Below are positions 36,013 through 47,503 of a stretch of DNA of 64,000 nt, piece by piece; positions within the stretch are counted from its first letter, which is position 1; the number at the start of each line of letters is the position of its first letter. Both the position numbers and the translations under genes were made by a program. The notes below the pieces were generated by a model. It saw only the letters and a list, made by a program, of their open reading frames with translations, was not told the origin of the DNA and made no database searches. Source of the stretch: Silene conica (Eukaryota; Streptophyta; Magnoliopsida; Caryophyllales; Caryophyllaceae); contig CM055315.2 of NCBI GenBank assembly GCA_029255685.2, positions 71,701,681 to 71,765,680 of the forward strand. Reading direction: 5' to 3'.

Positions 36013-38417
36013 ATTACAGTTGTTGCATGCATGATCGGATTCATGTTTAATGTTAATCGGATTAACATATATATTTCGACATTTTTGGGTTTATTATGAT
36101 AAATCACAAAATAATTTTGCATGTTAAAGTTTCTGGTTCTAAATTGGTTTTAGAACATAAAAATAATTTTATGGATTTTTATTGTTCATTTTTGTATTTA
36201 TTTGTATATTATTAAAGTTTAAATCGGTTTAAACAACAATTAATGGGAAAAATAATTAAACTTAGTTTCTGGCCGAGATTTTTTGATATATTCTCATATG
36301 CATATTTTATATATTGTATAAAAAGTTTCGTAGCAAATGATGTTATTAAGCATGGATTATGATTTTTATGAGATAAATAGTTATAATATGAGTTAGAATG
36401 GGTATAGGGGATTATATTTCGAATCTGACCTTGAAAATTTTATGAGAAGTCACATGAAATATGTAAAGTACCTATAAAAAGTTTCGGACTTATTGGACTA
36501 TTTTTGCATGATTAATGATTTTTATAGTAAAAATCATATAAATAGTGACTCAAATTCGACATTAATAGTTAGAGTTGGAATTTTGCCATAAAACTTTTAC
36601 ACAATGTCACATGCAATATTTACAGAATAGATAAAACTTTTGAGAATTTGTTCTCATATAATGCATGATTTATGATTTTAATGGTTAAAATCGGCTATAT
36701 AATGACTTATTGTGTTAAAAATAGTTAATCTTAAAATTATGGCATAAAATTTTACCCATAGATGTATTATATGATATGAACATCATATCCAAAAGTTTGA
36801 TATCAAAAAGTTTATGTTTTATGATTATTAATTTTTATGAGTTAATTGTTAATAATCGTAATTCTTGAATCACAAAATAAAAATTTCGAGAATGGTCTGT
36901 AATTTTTGGTCATTTCAAGATTCTAAAAGGTATTTTAGGATAACTAAAAATTTGTAGCAATTTGTTGCAAGTTTTTATAATTTAAATCGGTTTTTTAACC
37001 TTAAAAACGCCTTTTATACGATTTATTTAAGAAATAAACTAAATATTTTTGCATGAGACCATTTTATGAACTTCTGAAAATTTTAGAAATTTCCAGAATG
37101 TTTAAAAATTTTAAATTTTAAATTTCGAATTTTTATTGACTCATATGACCAATTTCGTTTATTTTCCCGTAAATATGAATAACTTAAGAACAATAATGCA
37201 AAATCAAGTTGAATCATGACCATTTTCGTTTATTTATGTAATTTTGATGATTTTAATAGTTAAAATCACGAATATCCGTAAAAACCGTAAACAAATATGA
37301 GATATTTGCTCCTAGTAAAGGCGATTTGGCATTAAAATTGAGCATGTGCATACATATTTTATTATTGCATTTTATTTAAAATGAATGTCATATTTGAATG
37401 TTTGATATAATTTGGAATTATGTAATTTTTCTTAGTATGACCTTAGTTTTAATAAATATTACCCGTAATGAAAGGGAATATTGATTCGGTTGTAATTTAA
37501 GTGATCTCGTATCACGGGTTTGTAATTTAATTTAAATTCAAGTTTTACAATAGAATAGTTGTATTATTTTATTGTAATTCCGGAGATCCAAAAGACCGTG
37601 CCATTCGAAAAGGAGTTCCGACAAGACGGTGTTTTCTTGGATGGCGTGCCAATGAAGTTCAAGGGACCAAGGAGTGGGTTTCCGAATTTGTAATAGTTAA
37701 TTAGTTTTACTATTACTAGGAAGGCCACACTAGGATTTTATTGCTTTATTGCTTTCATTTTGCATTATTTATATGTTTGCATGCATAGCCAAATCGCCAT
37801 AAACATGCGTATATATTAGTATAATCGTTAAAAAACGACCGTGTCAATTATAATTATCGAGTTCACCGATTTAATTCGCTTAAAGGAGATAGATAATAAA
37901 TTGACATGACCTCTATATTAAACAAAACAATTGAGGATTAGCCTTACCAAATAGTAGAACCCATGAGTTTCTATTTCGTGGGGTGGTGCTAGTCCAGTGG
38001 GAAGTACGAGCCCCATTACGTAGGATAAGTGGGGCGATGAGGTGGATTCAGTCCAGTGGGCGGATCGCATCTCGATGCAATTGAAATTTGGTTTGTACTC
38101 AACGGATGTGTAGAAGACCGGTGGTCAATGTGTTCCGGGCTAAGATGAATAAATAATGATTTTTTCATCAAGCAGGAGTTCTATTGTAGAACCGGTTTTA
38201 ACCCACCAAACCATATCATTGGGTCGGAGTTCCAGTGGTTCACGATTTCGGTGGTATGGGTTTGGGTCTTGGAATCATTTATAAAATTGGATAGAAGTCA
38301 TTTTATAGATGCATTAACTTGATAAATATGTTTACAAGTTAAAATTAAAACGATTAGCATTTAATATCTTCAAATGTTTAAATTTTTGTAGTTAAGTCTT
38401 CAAATCAATAATCAGTC
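36013..38417 (+). other. C1 long untranslated leader
   Basis: 2.4 kb of AT-rich sequence between the primer site and the gag start, with no coding signal. Recurring TATGATTTTTATGGTTAAAAT-like words suggest diverged internal repeats. Confidence 0.5.
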
Positions 38418-39137
38418 ATGACAGCTACCACCGCTACAAACACTTCATGGTTGCGATCATTTATGGATCGTTGTAAATAAGAAAAGAATGGGGAAAACTT
38501 TGCCGATTGGGATGTCCAACTTCTGTTGGCAGCTGGGGGTGATGGTAAGACCCAATACCTCATTGAAGAATCACCTAAAGAACCTGAGGATAATGCCACT
38601 GCCGCAGCTAGGCGACCCTATGAAACCTACCATAAGGAGTCTGCGACGATCAAAAATGTTTTGATCTTCTCGATGGAGCCTGAGCTTCAAAGGAGTGCCA
38701 TAAAGCTTGGCACTGCCTATGAGATCTACTCCAGGCTTGTGACAATGTTCTCGAAAGCTTCGAGAATTGTCCAATACGAGGCGGCATCGACCTTTTTTGA
38801 TCTCAACCTTAACGAGGGGAAAAAGGTTAGCCCACATGTGCATATATAAGTTAATTGAGCATGTAGAAACCCTAAGGTTGAATCAAGTGGACATTCCTAA
38901 GGAACTTGTGATTGACAGAATCCTCCACTCCTTGTCTAAGGTGAAAACTTATGTACAATTCCGGGTGAATTACAACATGAGGAACCAAAGAAACCTTCCT
39001 TGATGAATTGCACAATATGATTGTGCAAGCAAAAAGGGACATGGGCCTAAATGTTAGTGCCCCTAAGGATGTGCTCAACATTAATGTTAAGAGCAAGGGG
39101 AAGTTTAAAAGGAAGGGCAAGGCAAAGGGGAAGCAAC
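38418..39137 (+). pseudogene. gag: C1 gag, 5' part (fossil, copia/UBN2 type)
   Basis: The ATG at 38418 opens a copia-type gag: a LLAAGGDGKTQYLIE segment, then a KESATIKNVLIFSMEPELQ segment and AYEIYSRLVTMF, characteristic of the UBN2 gag-polypeptide family. E2 lies at its end; the knuckle-bearing remainder is at 47305. Not intact. Confidence 0.8.
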
Positions 39138-39409
39138 TGATGCGTGTCTATTTTATGATGTTTTACATCCTTTTTTACACGCATTTGGTCGCTCATTTAC
39201 TATGTTTTAGCCCTTATTTCCCAACAATTGTCTACTTTCGCATTTTTATACACTTTTGCAGTTTTATGCGGAAAAAGGATGATTTTACACCAAACTTGTG
39301 CCCTCGGGATTTTTCATAGCCAAGGATCGATGGAAAGTCAACTCAAAACATTGACCAAATACCAAGAAGTCAAACCGAAGACAAATCAGAGCATTCCCAC
39401 AGGAAAAAG

Positions 39410-39523
39410 GGTCGACCGACCTATTACTTGGGTCGGCCGACCAGATCATTATTATGGAAAGCCCAGAGAATTTGCTGAAGCCCGTAAACAGGTCGAACGA
39501 CCCACTATGTAGGTCGACCGACC
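39410..39523. repeat. Two palindrome units in E2 5' LTR (U3)
   Basis: 39410-39442: GGTCGACCGACC, 9 nt, GGTCGGCCGACC. 39491-39523: GGTCGAACGACC, 9 nt, GGTCGACCGACC; the 3' LTR copy (46107) has the unmutated first 12-mer. Confidence 0.9.
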
Positions 39524-39596
39524 TCCGCACAGGACGAGAATAATTCCGGAAGCCCATAGAAGTGTTTAGAATCTTAAGGAAACTCCTAAATTCCGC

Positions 39597-39605
39597 CTAT
39601 ATAAG
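39597..39605 (+). promoter_or_regulatory. TATA box in E2 5' LTR
   Basis: CTATATAAG, same place and sequence as in E1. The palindrome units at 39410-39523 lie just upstream and those at 40019-40092 downstream. Confidence 0.6.
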
Positions 39606-40018
39606 CTAATCTTAGGTTTAGGGTTTTAAGGATCATCATATATCATCTTCCGTCATTGAGTTCCTAATTCAGTTTTTGTAATCTTTCAATAATTCTCAAC
39701 ACTTTTAGTTTATTCTTCAATCTTTCAACATTCATCAATAAAGTTTGTTCATTTTCTGCCCTAATCCTATTTCCGGTAATTACTCTCTTAATTTAAGTTT
39801 TGTTATTGTTCTTATAATTACTTGTATTTGGTTAAGATAGAATCCCAAGCCTTTGTTATTGTTGCATGTTTAGATTATCATTCATTATGTTTTCCATGTT
39901 TATTCCCGTTTTCACTGTTGTTTTAGTAATTATGAGTAGCTAAATTCATATGTTAGGATGTAGGGGATGAATATGCGTAGGTAGTATAAGTGCCGAGATC
40001 GACCTGTAGCAGGGCCGT

Positions 40019-40092
40019 GGTCGGCCGACCTATATAATAGGTCGGTTGACCAAGGCTGTGGTCGGCCGACTGGGCTAGCTGGTCGGTCGACC
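40019..40092. repeat. Two palindrome units in E2 5' LTR (distal)
   Basis: 12-mers at 40019, 40040, 40060 and 40081: 21-bp pairs with an 8-nt gap, the same arrangement as E1 384-457 read on the opposite strand. Confidence 0.92.
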
Positions 40093-40693
40093 CACTCGCG
40101 TATGTATTATGTTTGGTTTTACTTTGTTGACTATAATAACCTGCAATGAGACCCAAGGGAGACTTGTAGGATGTTAGTAATGACTTACCCAAGATTGAGA
40201 AATACGGGAAGGGCATTGGTTTACACCTTAAAACGACTAGGTTACTCAAGACTGAAAGGTATGTGACCTAGAATTTAGGAATCACCCTTATTGTTGACAC
40301 CCAATAATTATGAGACCTAGGAACTAATAGCATAGGCCGAAAGGAGCTATTAGGTAGCATAGACCTAAAAGGATATGTTACACCCCTTACGCGACTGCAA
40401 TACATGTTGACCTTAAGATTTATATTACCTTAGCTATTTATTACCCAATCATACTAGCATCTCTTTTTATCATAGTTTTAATCTCATCTTTATTTACTTG
40501 TTTTATTTTTATCTTTTTCTTAGACTTAGTAACAACCAATTTAAACCCCCAATTCTGTTACCCTAAAATATTCGCATCAAACAATAAACATTCCCCACCT
40601 CTCTGTGGTTCGACCCTGACTTTCGCTATCTATTGTTAAAGTTAGGAATTATAAATTTTATCTTTGGTACCCTCAACGACGGGCATCAAATTT

Positions 40694-40711
40694 TGGCGCC
40701 GTTGCCGGGGA
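40694..40711 (+). other. E2 primer-binding site (tRNA-Asp)
   Basis: TGGCGCCGTTGCCGGGGA, 5 bp after the LTR; identical to E1. Confidence 0.9.
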
Positions 40712-40810
40712 GGTGACGCCAGTGTTTTTTGTTTCTTGTTTTTGTTTCTTTTTGTTTAAGGAACTTTTGTTCCTTAAACCTTCTCAATTTTTTCTTGTAG
40801 TTTCCATCTT

Positions 40811-42255
40811 ATGTGCAGGCCAGTTCAAGGAGAACTCCTACCACTTGACCACGAGCTTGAGAGGACTCTACGAGAAAGAAGGAAGCTGCTACAAGAGAAT
40901 AAGGAAGGAGGTTCTCCATCTTCCCTATTCCAAGAGGATATTTTTGAACAACCACTTTCACCAAAAACACCAACTTCACAACCAAACTCACCTCACAATC
41001 CATCCACACCAAAAACACCATCTTATACCTACCTCCAAGTTTTTCCAAAAGAAGAAGAGAACATGGCCGAGGAAGCTACTATCGCCAGTCACTCCATGCC
41101 TCAGGTGAAGGACCTATACAAAGGGTTCACTTTACCTGCAGGTACTGGGAAGCCATTCGAGGCCAAGCCTGCCTACATCACCATGGTTGAGAAAAACCAA
41201 TTTGGAGGCTCGGCCAATGAGGATGCTGCAAAGCATATTGAAATCTTCACAGATTACATATGCTCTATTTCACCCCCAGAAGGAGTGACACAGGACCAGA
41301 TTAAACAAACCATGTTCATCTTCTCTCTCAGGGATTCTGCAAGGGAATGGTACAGAGATCTAGACCGCACTGCTGCGGGAGTCACAGATTGGAACACCTT
41401 GGCCTTAGCATTCTACAGGAAGTACTACTCTGCAGCCAAGACCAATGCTTTAAGGGCGCATATAACAAGCTTCAAGCAAGGGCCTAATGAAGATTTTAGC
41501 GAGGCTTTGGACAGGTTCAAGAGACTTGTTCGATCCATACCACACCATGGATTCGAATAATGGTTTCTTTGTAACCAGTTCTACAATGGTCTCTACGATG
41601 ACAACATGGCCTACTTAGATGCTGCAGCCAATGGAAGGTTCCAAGAGAATTCTGGAGAGACTAAAGGTCTCAAAATAATAGAAGATGTTGCTACCCACCG
41701 TGCCGAACATGGGACTTCCCGTGGTAACCAAAGGAAAGATGAGTCTAACGTAGCTGCTATTGAGGCCTTGATGGCCAAGTTAGAGAAGCTGGAGAGTGGT
41801 GGGAAGTTCGATATTGGGAGTGGAAGCAAAGGAGGTATGTACCAGGTGAATCCATTCAGGATGGACCCTTTGTTTGTGAAAGATGTGGTGGCGAGGGACA
41901 CGTGTCAAAATTCTGCACCTCATCTAATGAGACATGTGCCGCCTTTCAACACTACCGTGAGAACAATTTTTATGGCCCAAATAACAATAATGTCCATCCC
42001 AACATGAGGTGGACAAGCCAGAATGTTCTCAACCCACAACACCTACAACCTCAACAAAACTCCACATATACCCCTCCACATAAGCAAGGTTTCCAAAAAC
42101 CACCCTTCAACCCTCAACCACTTTCAAACCCACCACCCAATACGGATGCTCTCATCCAAAACCTCATTGGGTTGGTTCAGAAGGAGTCTCAGGCTAGAGA
42201 AGCAGGGATGAAGATGTTAGAATCTCAGATTGCTCAAATCGCGAGCAAGAACTAA
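40811..42255 (+). pseudogene. gag: E2 gag (fossil)
   Basis: Closely related to the E1 gag: the N-terminal VQGELLPL segment, the capsid-like SLRDSAREWY domain, the Asn/Gln/Pro-rich tail and a final AREAGMKMLESQIAQIASKN stretch next to the protease linker. A CCHC knuckle region lies near 41880. Not intact. Confidence 0.82.
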
Positions 42256-42321
42256 ACTAGGGCTCCGGGTCAACTTCCGACCAAGACGGACCAAAAGAAA
42301 GAGACTCTAAACATCATATCT

Positions 42322-43692
42322 TTGAGAAGTGGAGCCAAGGTGGGAAATGAGAAGGTAAGCGAGAAAGATAAAGCAAAACAGCCGAAGACTAGCGAGGGAG
42401 GTCGACCGACCCAGGAGCCAGGTCAACCGACCTCTGAGCAGATTCCGGAAATTCCCGCTGTACAGGAAGAGGGTCGACCGACCGAGGATATGGGTCGACC
42501 GACCCCCGATGCTGAATAGGAGACTTCTTTCAGGCCTGAATTGTCGGACAACTTAAGGGACTTCCTTTTTAGGGGTGATAAGACCCTTAAGTTTCCGAGG
42601 AGGGCTGCAACTACTGAATCTTCCGCCCCTCCTTTTCCAGAGAGACTCATACCAACTAAGGAACAGGTATCATTTGATAAATTTAAAGACGTAATTCGTT
42701 CATTGAATGTTCAAGTTCCGTTTTTAGAATTAGTTCAGCAGGTTCCTTCATATCTTAAATTCATGAGACAACTTTTGTCAAGAAAGAGGTCTTTAGATAA
42801 GGTTGAGTCAGTTGCCCTCACTGAGGAATCCTCCAGCTTCCTATCAGATGTCATTGCCCCTCATAAGCTGGAGGATCCTGGAAGTTTTTCTGTACCCTGC
42901 AATATAGGAACCTTCCCTGTCAAAAAGGCCATATGCGACCTAGGAGCTAGCATCAGTATCATGCCCCTTAGCGTAGCCCTAAAACTCGGAATGACCAATT
43001 TTGCAGTAACTAGCATGATTGTCCAGATGGCTGACCGTACATCTATGGAACCCATAGGGGTGTTGGAAAACATCCCTGTGCGTATAGACAGGTTTTTCTT
43101 CCCTGTAGACTTTGTAGTTCTGGATATCCCTGAGGATGCCCATATACCTATAATTCTAGGAAGACCTTTCCTCCACACTGCAGGAGCCATCATAGATGTA
43201 GGTACAGAGACCTTGACCTTCAAAGTAGGGAAGCACTCTATCATTTATGGTCTATCCTATAGAAAGAAAGATGCTATGACCCCTATTACTTGTAATGCTA
43301 TCGCTTCTGAAAAGAAATATAAGGTCATCACTACTTCTCCTGCTTTATTACCTACTCCTATACTTGTTTTTACACCTCCGCCCCAGATTGGGAGCAAAAT
43401 GGAGGACACTTCTATCATGACTAATGCAGGAATTGGTTTGGGGAAACCCACAATAAAGGAGGTCACGGTACAAAGGGGAGGACTAGGATTCCTAAGCTAC
43501 AAGGAAGGTGAGGATCCAGATGCTGTGGATGAGGAAGACAAGAAAAAGAGAGGAAAAGCTGAAGAGAGAAGTCCGTCGCATATGCTTTGCGATGGAGAGG
43601 AGACGTGTTTTGCTATTCAAGCAAACACTGTGGAGACTACGACATATCGTCAAAAGCCGTGGTCGGAGATATTCCGCATCTTTAGCGGATAG
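42322..43692 (+). pseudogene. pro: E2 linker and aspartic-protease region (fossil)
   Basis: The linker carries GRPTQEPGQPT and GRPTEDMGRPT, encoded by palindrome units 42400-42432 and 42472-42504. The long frame 42541-43692 (383 residues) has the CDLGAS protease active site near residue 136, the ILGRPFLHTAGA segment near 220 and a C-terminal charged tail. No RT follows. Neighbouring gag lies upstream. Confidence 0.85.
42400..42504. repeat. Two in-frame palindrome units, E2 linker
   Basis: 12-mers at 42400, 42421, 42472 and 42493, all in the orientation that reads Gly-Arg-Pro-Thr (one is Gly-Gln-Pro-Thr). Confidence 0.92.
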
Positions 43693-43933
43693 TTATTTAG
43701 ATTTTCAGCTCCAAAGATTATTTACTTTTTCGTTTGTTAAGACTTTCTCATTTCGGTTGCTTTCAATTTTAGAACTTTTTCGTTTGTTGCGTAGTTAAGA
43801 CAATTTATGGACTTGGTTCTGGAATCTCGCGCACTTGCTGGGCGCACATATAATGCTTTTTCAGGTTTAAGGAAGAATGAGTTGGTTAATACAAGTCATT
43901 CCCGAAGAAAACAAGGCCGATGTGCAGCAGAGG

Positions 43934-44038
43934 GGTCGACCGACTAGAAATTCGGGTCGGCCGACCTAGTCCCTGCTTTCTTGGAATTCCTGCAGTCCGC
44001 AGGAAGGTCGGTCGACCCAAAACATAGGTCGGTCGACT
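43934..44038. repeat. Two palindrome units, E2 3' interior
   Basis: 43934-43966 (GGTCGACCGACT, 9 nt, GGTCGGCCGACC) and 44006-44038 (GGTCGGTCGACC, 9 nt, GGTCGGTCGACT). Confidence 0.9.
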
Positions 44039-45069
44039 TACCCGTCCTACACAGCCTGCTCTTGTTCGTCCTCGGGAATCATGCAACCATCTTGGGCACT
44101 TAGAGTGGCACTGCTGGCCGCCAAAACCTCCCAGCTTACGTTGTTTTGGGGAGGTTTTTCTCATGCGCTTAATAATCCGGTGAGTTCTTTCCAGTTTTCC
44201 TTGGTTTTTATTTTCCTTGCATCTTTCCTTTAATTTTATGAAACATTTGCTTAGGCTAATGCACAATGGGGACATTGTGCGGGTTGGTTTGGGGAATGGT
44301 TTCGTGTCACATGCATTGTCCCATTACATTTTGTCACACGTTTATTAAATTTCCGTTTTGCATCGTTCTTTTCTTTATTTTCCTTGCATATACAAAAATT
44401 CAAGAAACTAGAAAATTTCAAAAATTCCAAAAAATGCACGTTTATTTTAGCATATAGGTCGAGTCGGAACGAGAGTATTTCAAGGATGATTTTGCTTTCT
44501 TACATGTTTATGCCTTTACCTTGCCCTGTCAACTTGTTTTAGTATGAGAGTCTTTTGCATATCTACGAGTTTTTGTCAACTTGTTTTCTTGAGACTTGAC
44601 TTATACCTTGGCAACCTACTATACATTCTAAGTTTTAGAGCTTTATTTCCTGGTTTCATCTTTAAACCAGCTGTCTAGGATGTGAGTAGTAACCCCCTTG
44701 GAACATGTTACATCAATATGCATAAACATGAACTTGAATTGCTATATACTTGTTTTACTATCTCGTTTTGTGAGTCTCGGTACGTGCATTTGGGATCCCT
44801 TTTCCCATTTTTTACCCATAAGCCTTACATAGCCAAAATTGCCTTTTTATTCCCCCAAAACTACATCCCATACTTAGCCTACCTTTCCAAGCTAGTATTT
44901 GTGGTCACTGGATTATTTTGAGGCATCTTGGTTTGTATGCTATCTTGAGCAAAAAGAGAAAAGAAAGAAAGAAAGAGAAAAGAAAGAAAAGAAAAGAACA
45001 AGAAAAGCTCAGAAAAAAGGGAAGAAAGCAAAGAAAAACGGAAAAAAAATCAGAATATACAGTAGAGTC

Positions 45070-45102
45070 AGTCGACCGACCACCTTCACGGGTTGGTCGA
45101 CG
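45070..45102. repeat. Palindrome unit, E2 purine-tract side
   Basis: AGTCGACCGACC, 9 nt, GGTTGGTCGACG; matches E1 2019-2051, including the A at the first position. Confidence 0.85.
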
Positions 45103-45753
45103 AACTGTCAGCATCAGCTTCGAAATTTCGTTCCAAAGATTCCGTTCTTTCTACATGTTATCACTCCCATACTTCATTCAAAATATTTGGGAGTCCTTTC
45201 TTATTTATAATGTGAGAGTTGTGCTACAAAAGAGCACGATCTTAATGTCAAAAAGTTGTGAAATTTATCATTGGAAACCGGTTTTACTAGCTTGGCTATT
45301 AACCCTACATGTCCAAAAACATCTTAACCTCTTTTTACCTTTCACCTCACATTTCTCTTTACCTCAATTGCATGTATCCGAGTCACTTAATGGGTTTGTT
45401 ATACATAGCTGTAGAATTCTTGTTCATGTTAGATTGCAGGCATGTTTTCATGGGTCGCAGTTAGGTGAGTGTCATGACAATATACTTCTTTCTATATTTT
45501 ACATATACTCACCCTTTGCTTCATGAGTGTCTCGAGCGTACCGCGAGAGTCCATGGTATAAGTCTCTATAGTCTCTAGTTTGCAAGTTTGACGACACCAT
45601 AACTCGTTTGCATGATTCAAATACTTTCTCAGTTGATACTTGGCATTGGTTTAGGGTTACATGTAAATTTCGCTCTGAGATTGAAATCGTTCCATTAGTT
45701 AAGATCGAGTCTAATTCTTGCTTGAGGGCAAGCAAGGTTTGGTTTGGGGAATT

Positions 45754-47304
45754 TGATGCGTGTCTATTTTATGATGTTTAACATCCTTTTTTACACGCAT
45801 TTGGTCGCTCATTTACTATGTTTTAGCCCTTATTTCCCAACAATTGTCTACTTTCGTATTTTTATACACTTTTGCAGTTTTATGCGGAAAAAGGATGATT
45901 TTACACCAAACTTGTGCCCTCGGGATTTTTCATAGCCAAGGATTGATGGAAAGTCAACTCAAAACATTGACCAAATACCAAGAAGTCAAACCGAAGACAA
46001 ATCAGAGCATTTCCACAGGAAAAAGGGTCGACCGACCTATTACTTGGGTCGGCCGACCAGATCATTATTATGGAAAGCCCAGAGAATTCGCTGAAGCCCG
46101 TAAACAGGTCGACCGACCCACTATGTAGGTCGACCGACCTCCGCACAGGACGAGAATAATTCCGGAAGCCCATAGAAGTGTTTAGAATCTTAAGGAAACT
46201 CCTAAATTCCGCCTATATAAGCTAATCTTAGGTTTAGGGTTTTAAGGATCATCATATAACATCTTCCGTCATCGAGTTCCTAATTCAGTTTTTGTAATCT
46301 TTCAATAATTCTCAACACTTTTAGTTTATTCTTCAATCTTTCAACATTCATCAATAAAGTTTGTTCCTTTTCTGCCTTAATCCTATTTCCGGTAATTACT
46401 CTCTTAATCTAAGTTTTATTATTGTTCTTATAATTACTTGTATTTGGTTAAGATAGAATCCCAAACCTTTGTTATTGTTGCATGTTTAGATTATCATTCA
46501 TTATGTTTTCCATGTTTATTCCCGTTTTCACTGTTGTTTTAGTAATTATGAGTAGCTAAATTCATATGTTAGGATGTAGGGGATGAATATGCGTAGGTAG
46601 TATAAGTCCCGAGATCGACCTGTAGCAGGGCCGTGGTCGGCCGACCTATATAATGGGTCGGTTGACCGAGGCTGTGGTCGGCCGACTGGGCTAGCTGGTC
46701 GGTCGACCCACTCGCGTATGTATTATGTTTCGTTTTACTTTGTTGACTATAATAACCTGCAATGAGACCCTAGGGAGACTTGTAGGATGTTAGTAATGAC
46801 TTACCCAAGATTGAGAAATACGGGAAGGGCATTGGTTTACACCTTAAAACGACTAGGTTACTCAAGACTGAAAGGTATGTGACCTAGAATTTAGGAATCA
46901 CCCTTATTGTTGACACCCAATAATTGTGAGACCTAGGAACTAATAGCATAGGCCGAAAGGAGCTATTAGGTAGCATAGACCTAAAAGGATATGTTACACC
47001 CCTTACGCGACTGCAATACATGTTGACCTTAGGATTTATATTACCTTAGCTATTTATTACCCAATCATCCTAGCATCTCTTTTTATCATAGTTTTAATCT
47101 CATCTTTATTTACTTGTTTTATTTTTATCTTTTTCTTAGACTTAGTAACAACCAATTTAAACCCCCAATTCTGTTACCCTAAAACATTAGCATCAAACAA
47201 TAAACATTCCCCACCTCTCTGTGGTTCGACCTTGACTTTCGCTATCTATTGTTAAAGTTAGGAATTATAAATTTTATCTTTGGTACCCTCAACGACGGGC
47301 ATCA
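45754..47304 (+). repeat. E2 3' LTR
   Basis: 1551 bp, preceded by the polypurine tract GGTTTGGGGAATT. Units at 46026-46058, 46107-46139, 46635-46667 and 46676-46708. Confidence 0.94.
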
Positions 47305-47503
47305 GCAACCTTCCAAAAGTTCAAAGAAAGTGTCTTCTGAGGCAAGCACCTCTGATCCCAACAAGAGCTCTCATCAAGGAGCTAAGTGCTATTATTGCAA
47401 TGACAAAGGACATTGGAAGAGGAACTGTTCCAAATACCTCAGCGATCTCAAAGCTGGGAAAATTCTTCCAGTTGGTACAATAACTATCCCTATTTTATGT
47501 TAA
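47305..47503 (+). pseudogene. C1 gag, zinc-knuckle part (fossil)
   Basis: Continues the copia element after E2. The CCHC knuckle CYYCNDKGHWKRNC is typical of copia gag, followed by a short hydrophobic tail. Confidence 0.8.

Larger units (their letters stand above)
39138..40688 (+). repeat. E2 5' LTR
   Basis: 1551 bp. TATA-like CTATATAAG at 39597-39605. Palindrome units at 39410-39442, 39491-39523, 40019-40051 and 40060-40092. Confidence 0.94.
43700..45753 (+). other. E2 3' non-coding interior
   Basis: Similar along its length to E1 1364-3350. It contains palindrome units 43934-43966, 44006-44038 and 45070-45102, a GAAAAGAAAG-rich purine tract (44955-45050) and the terminal polypurine primer. 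Confidence 0.7.
39138..47304 (+). mobile_element. E2: Athila-like gag-protease LTR element, nested in C1 gag
   Basis: Ends are clear: TGATGCGTGTC at 39138 and GGGCATCA at 47304, with a perfect 5-bp target duplication GCAAC (39133-39137, 47305-47309). Both LTRs are 1551 bp and differ by eye at about 24 positions (1.5%, roughly 0.6 million years). The interior has a tRNA-Asp primer site, gag, linker, protease and a conserved 2-kb non-coding 3' part. As in E1 there is no RT, RNase H or integrase. Structurally complete at both ends; the coding part has a few breaks. Confidence 0.93.
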
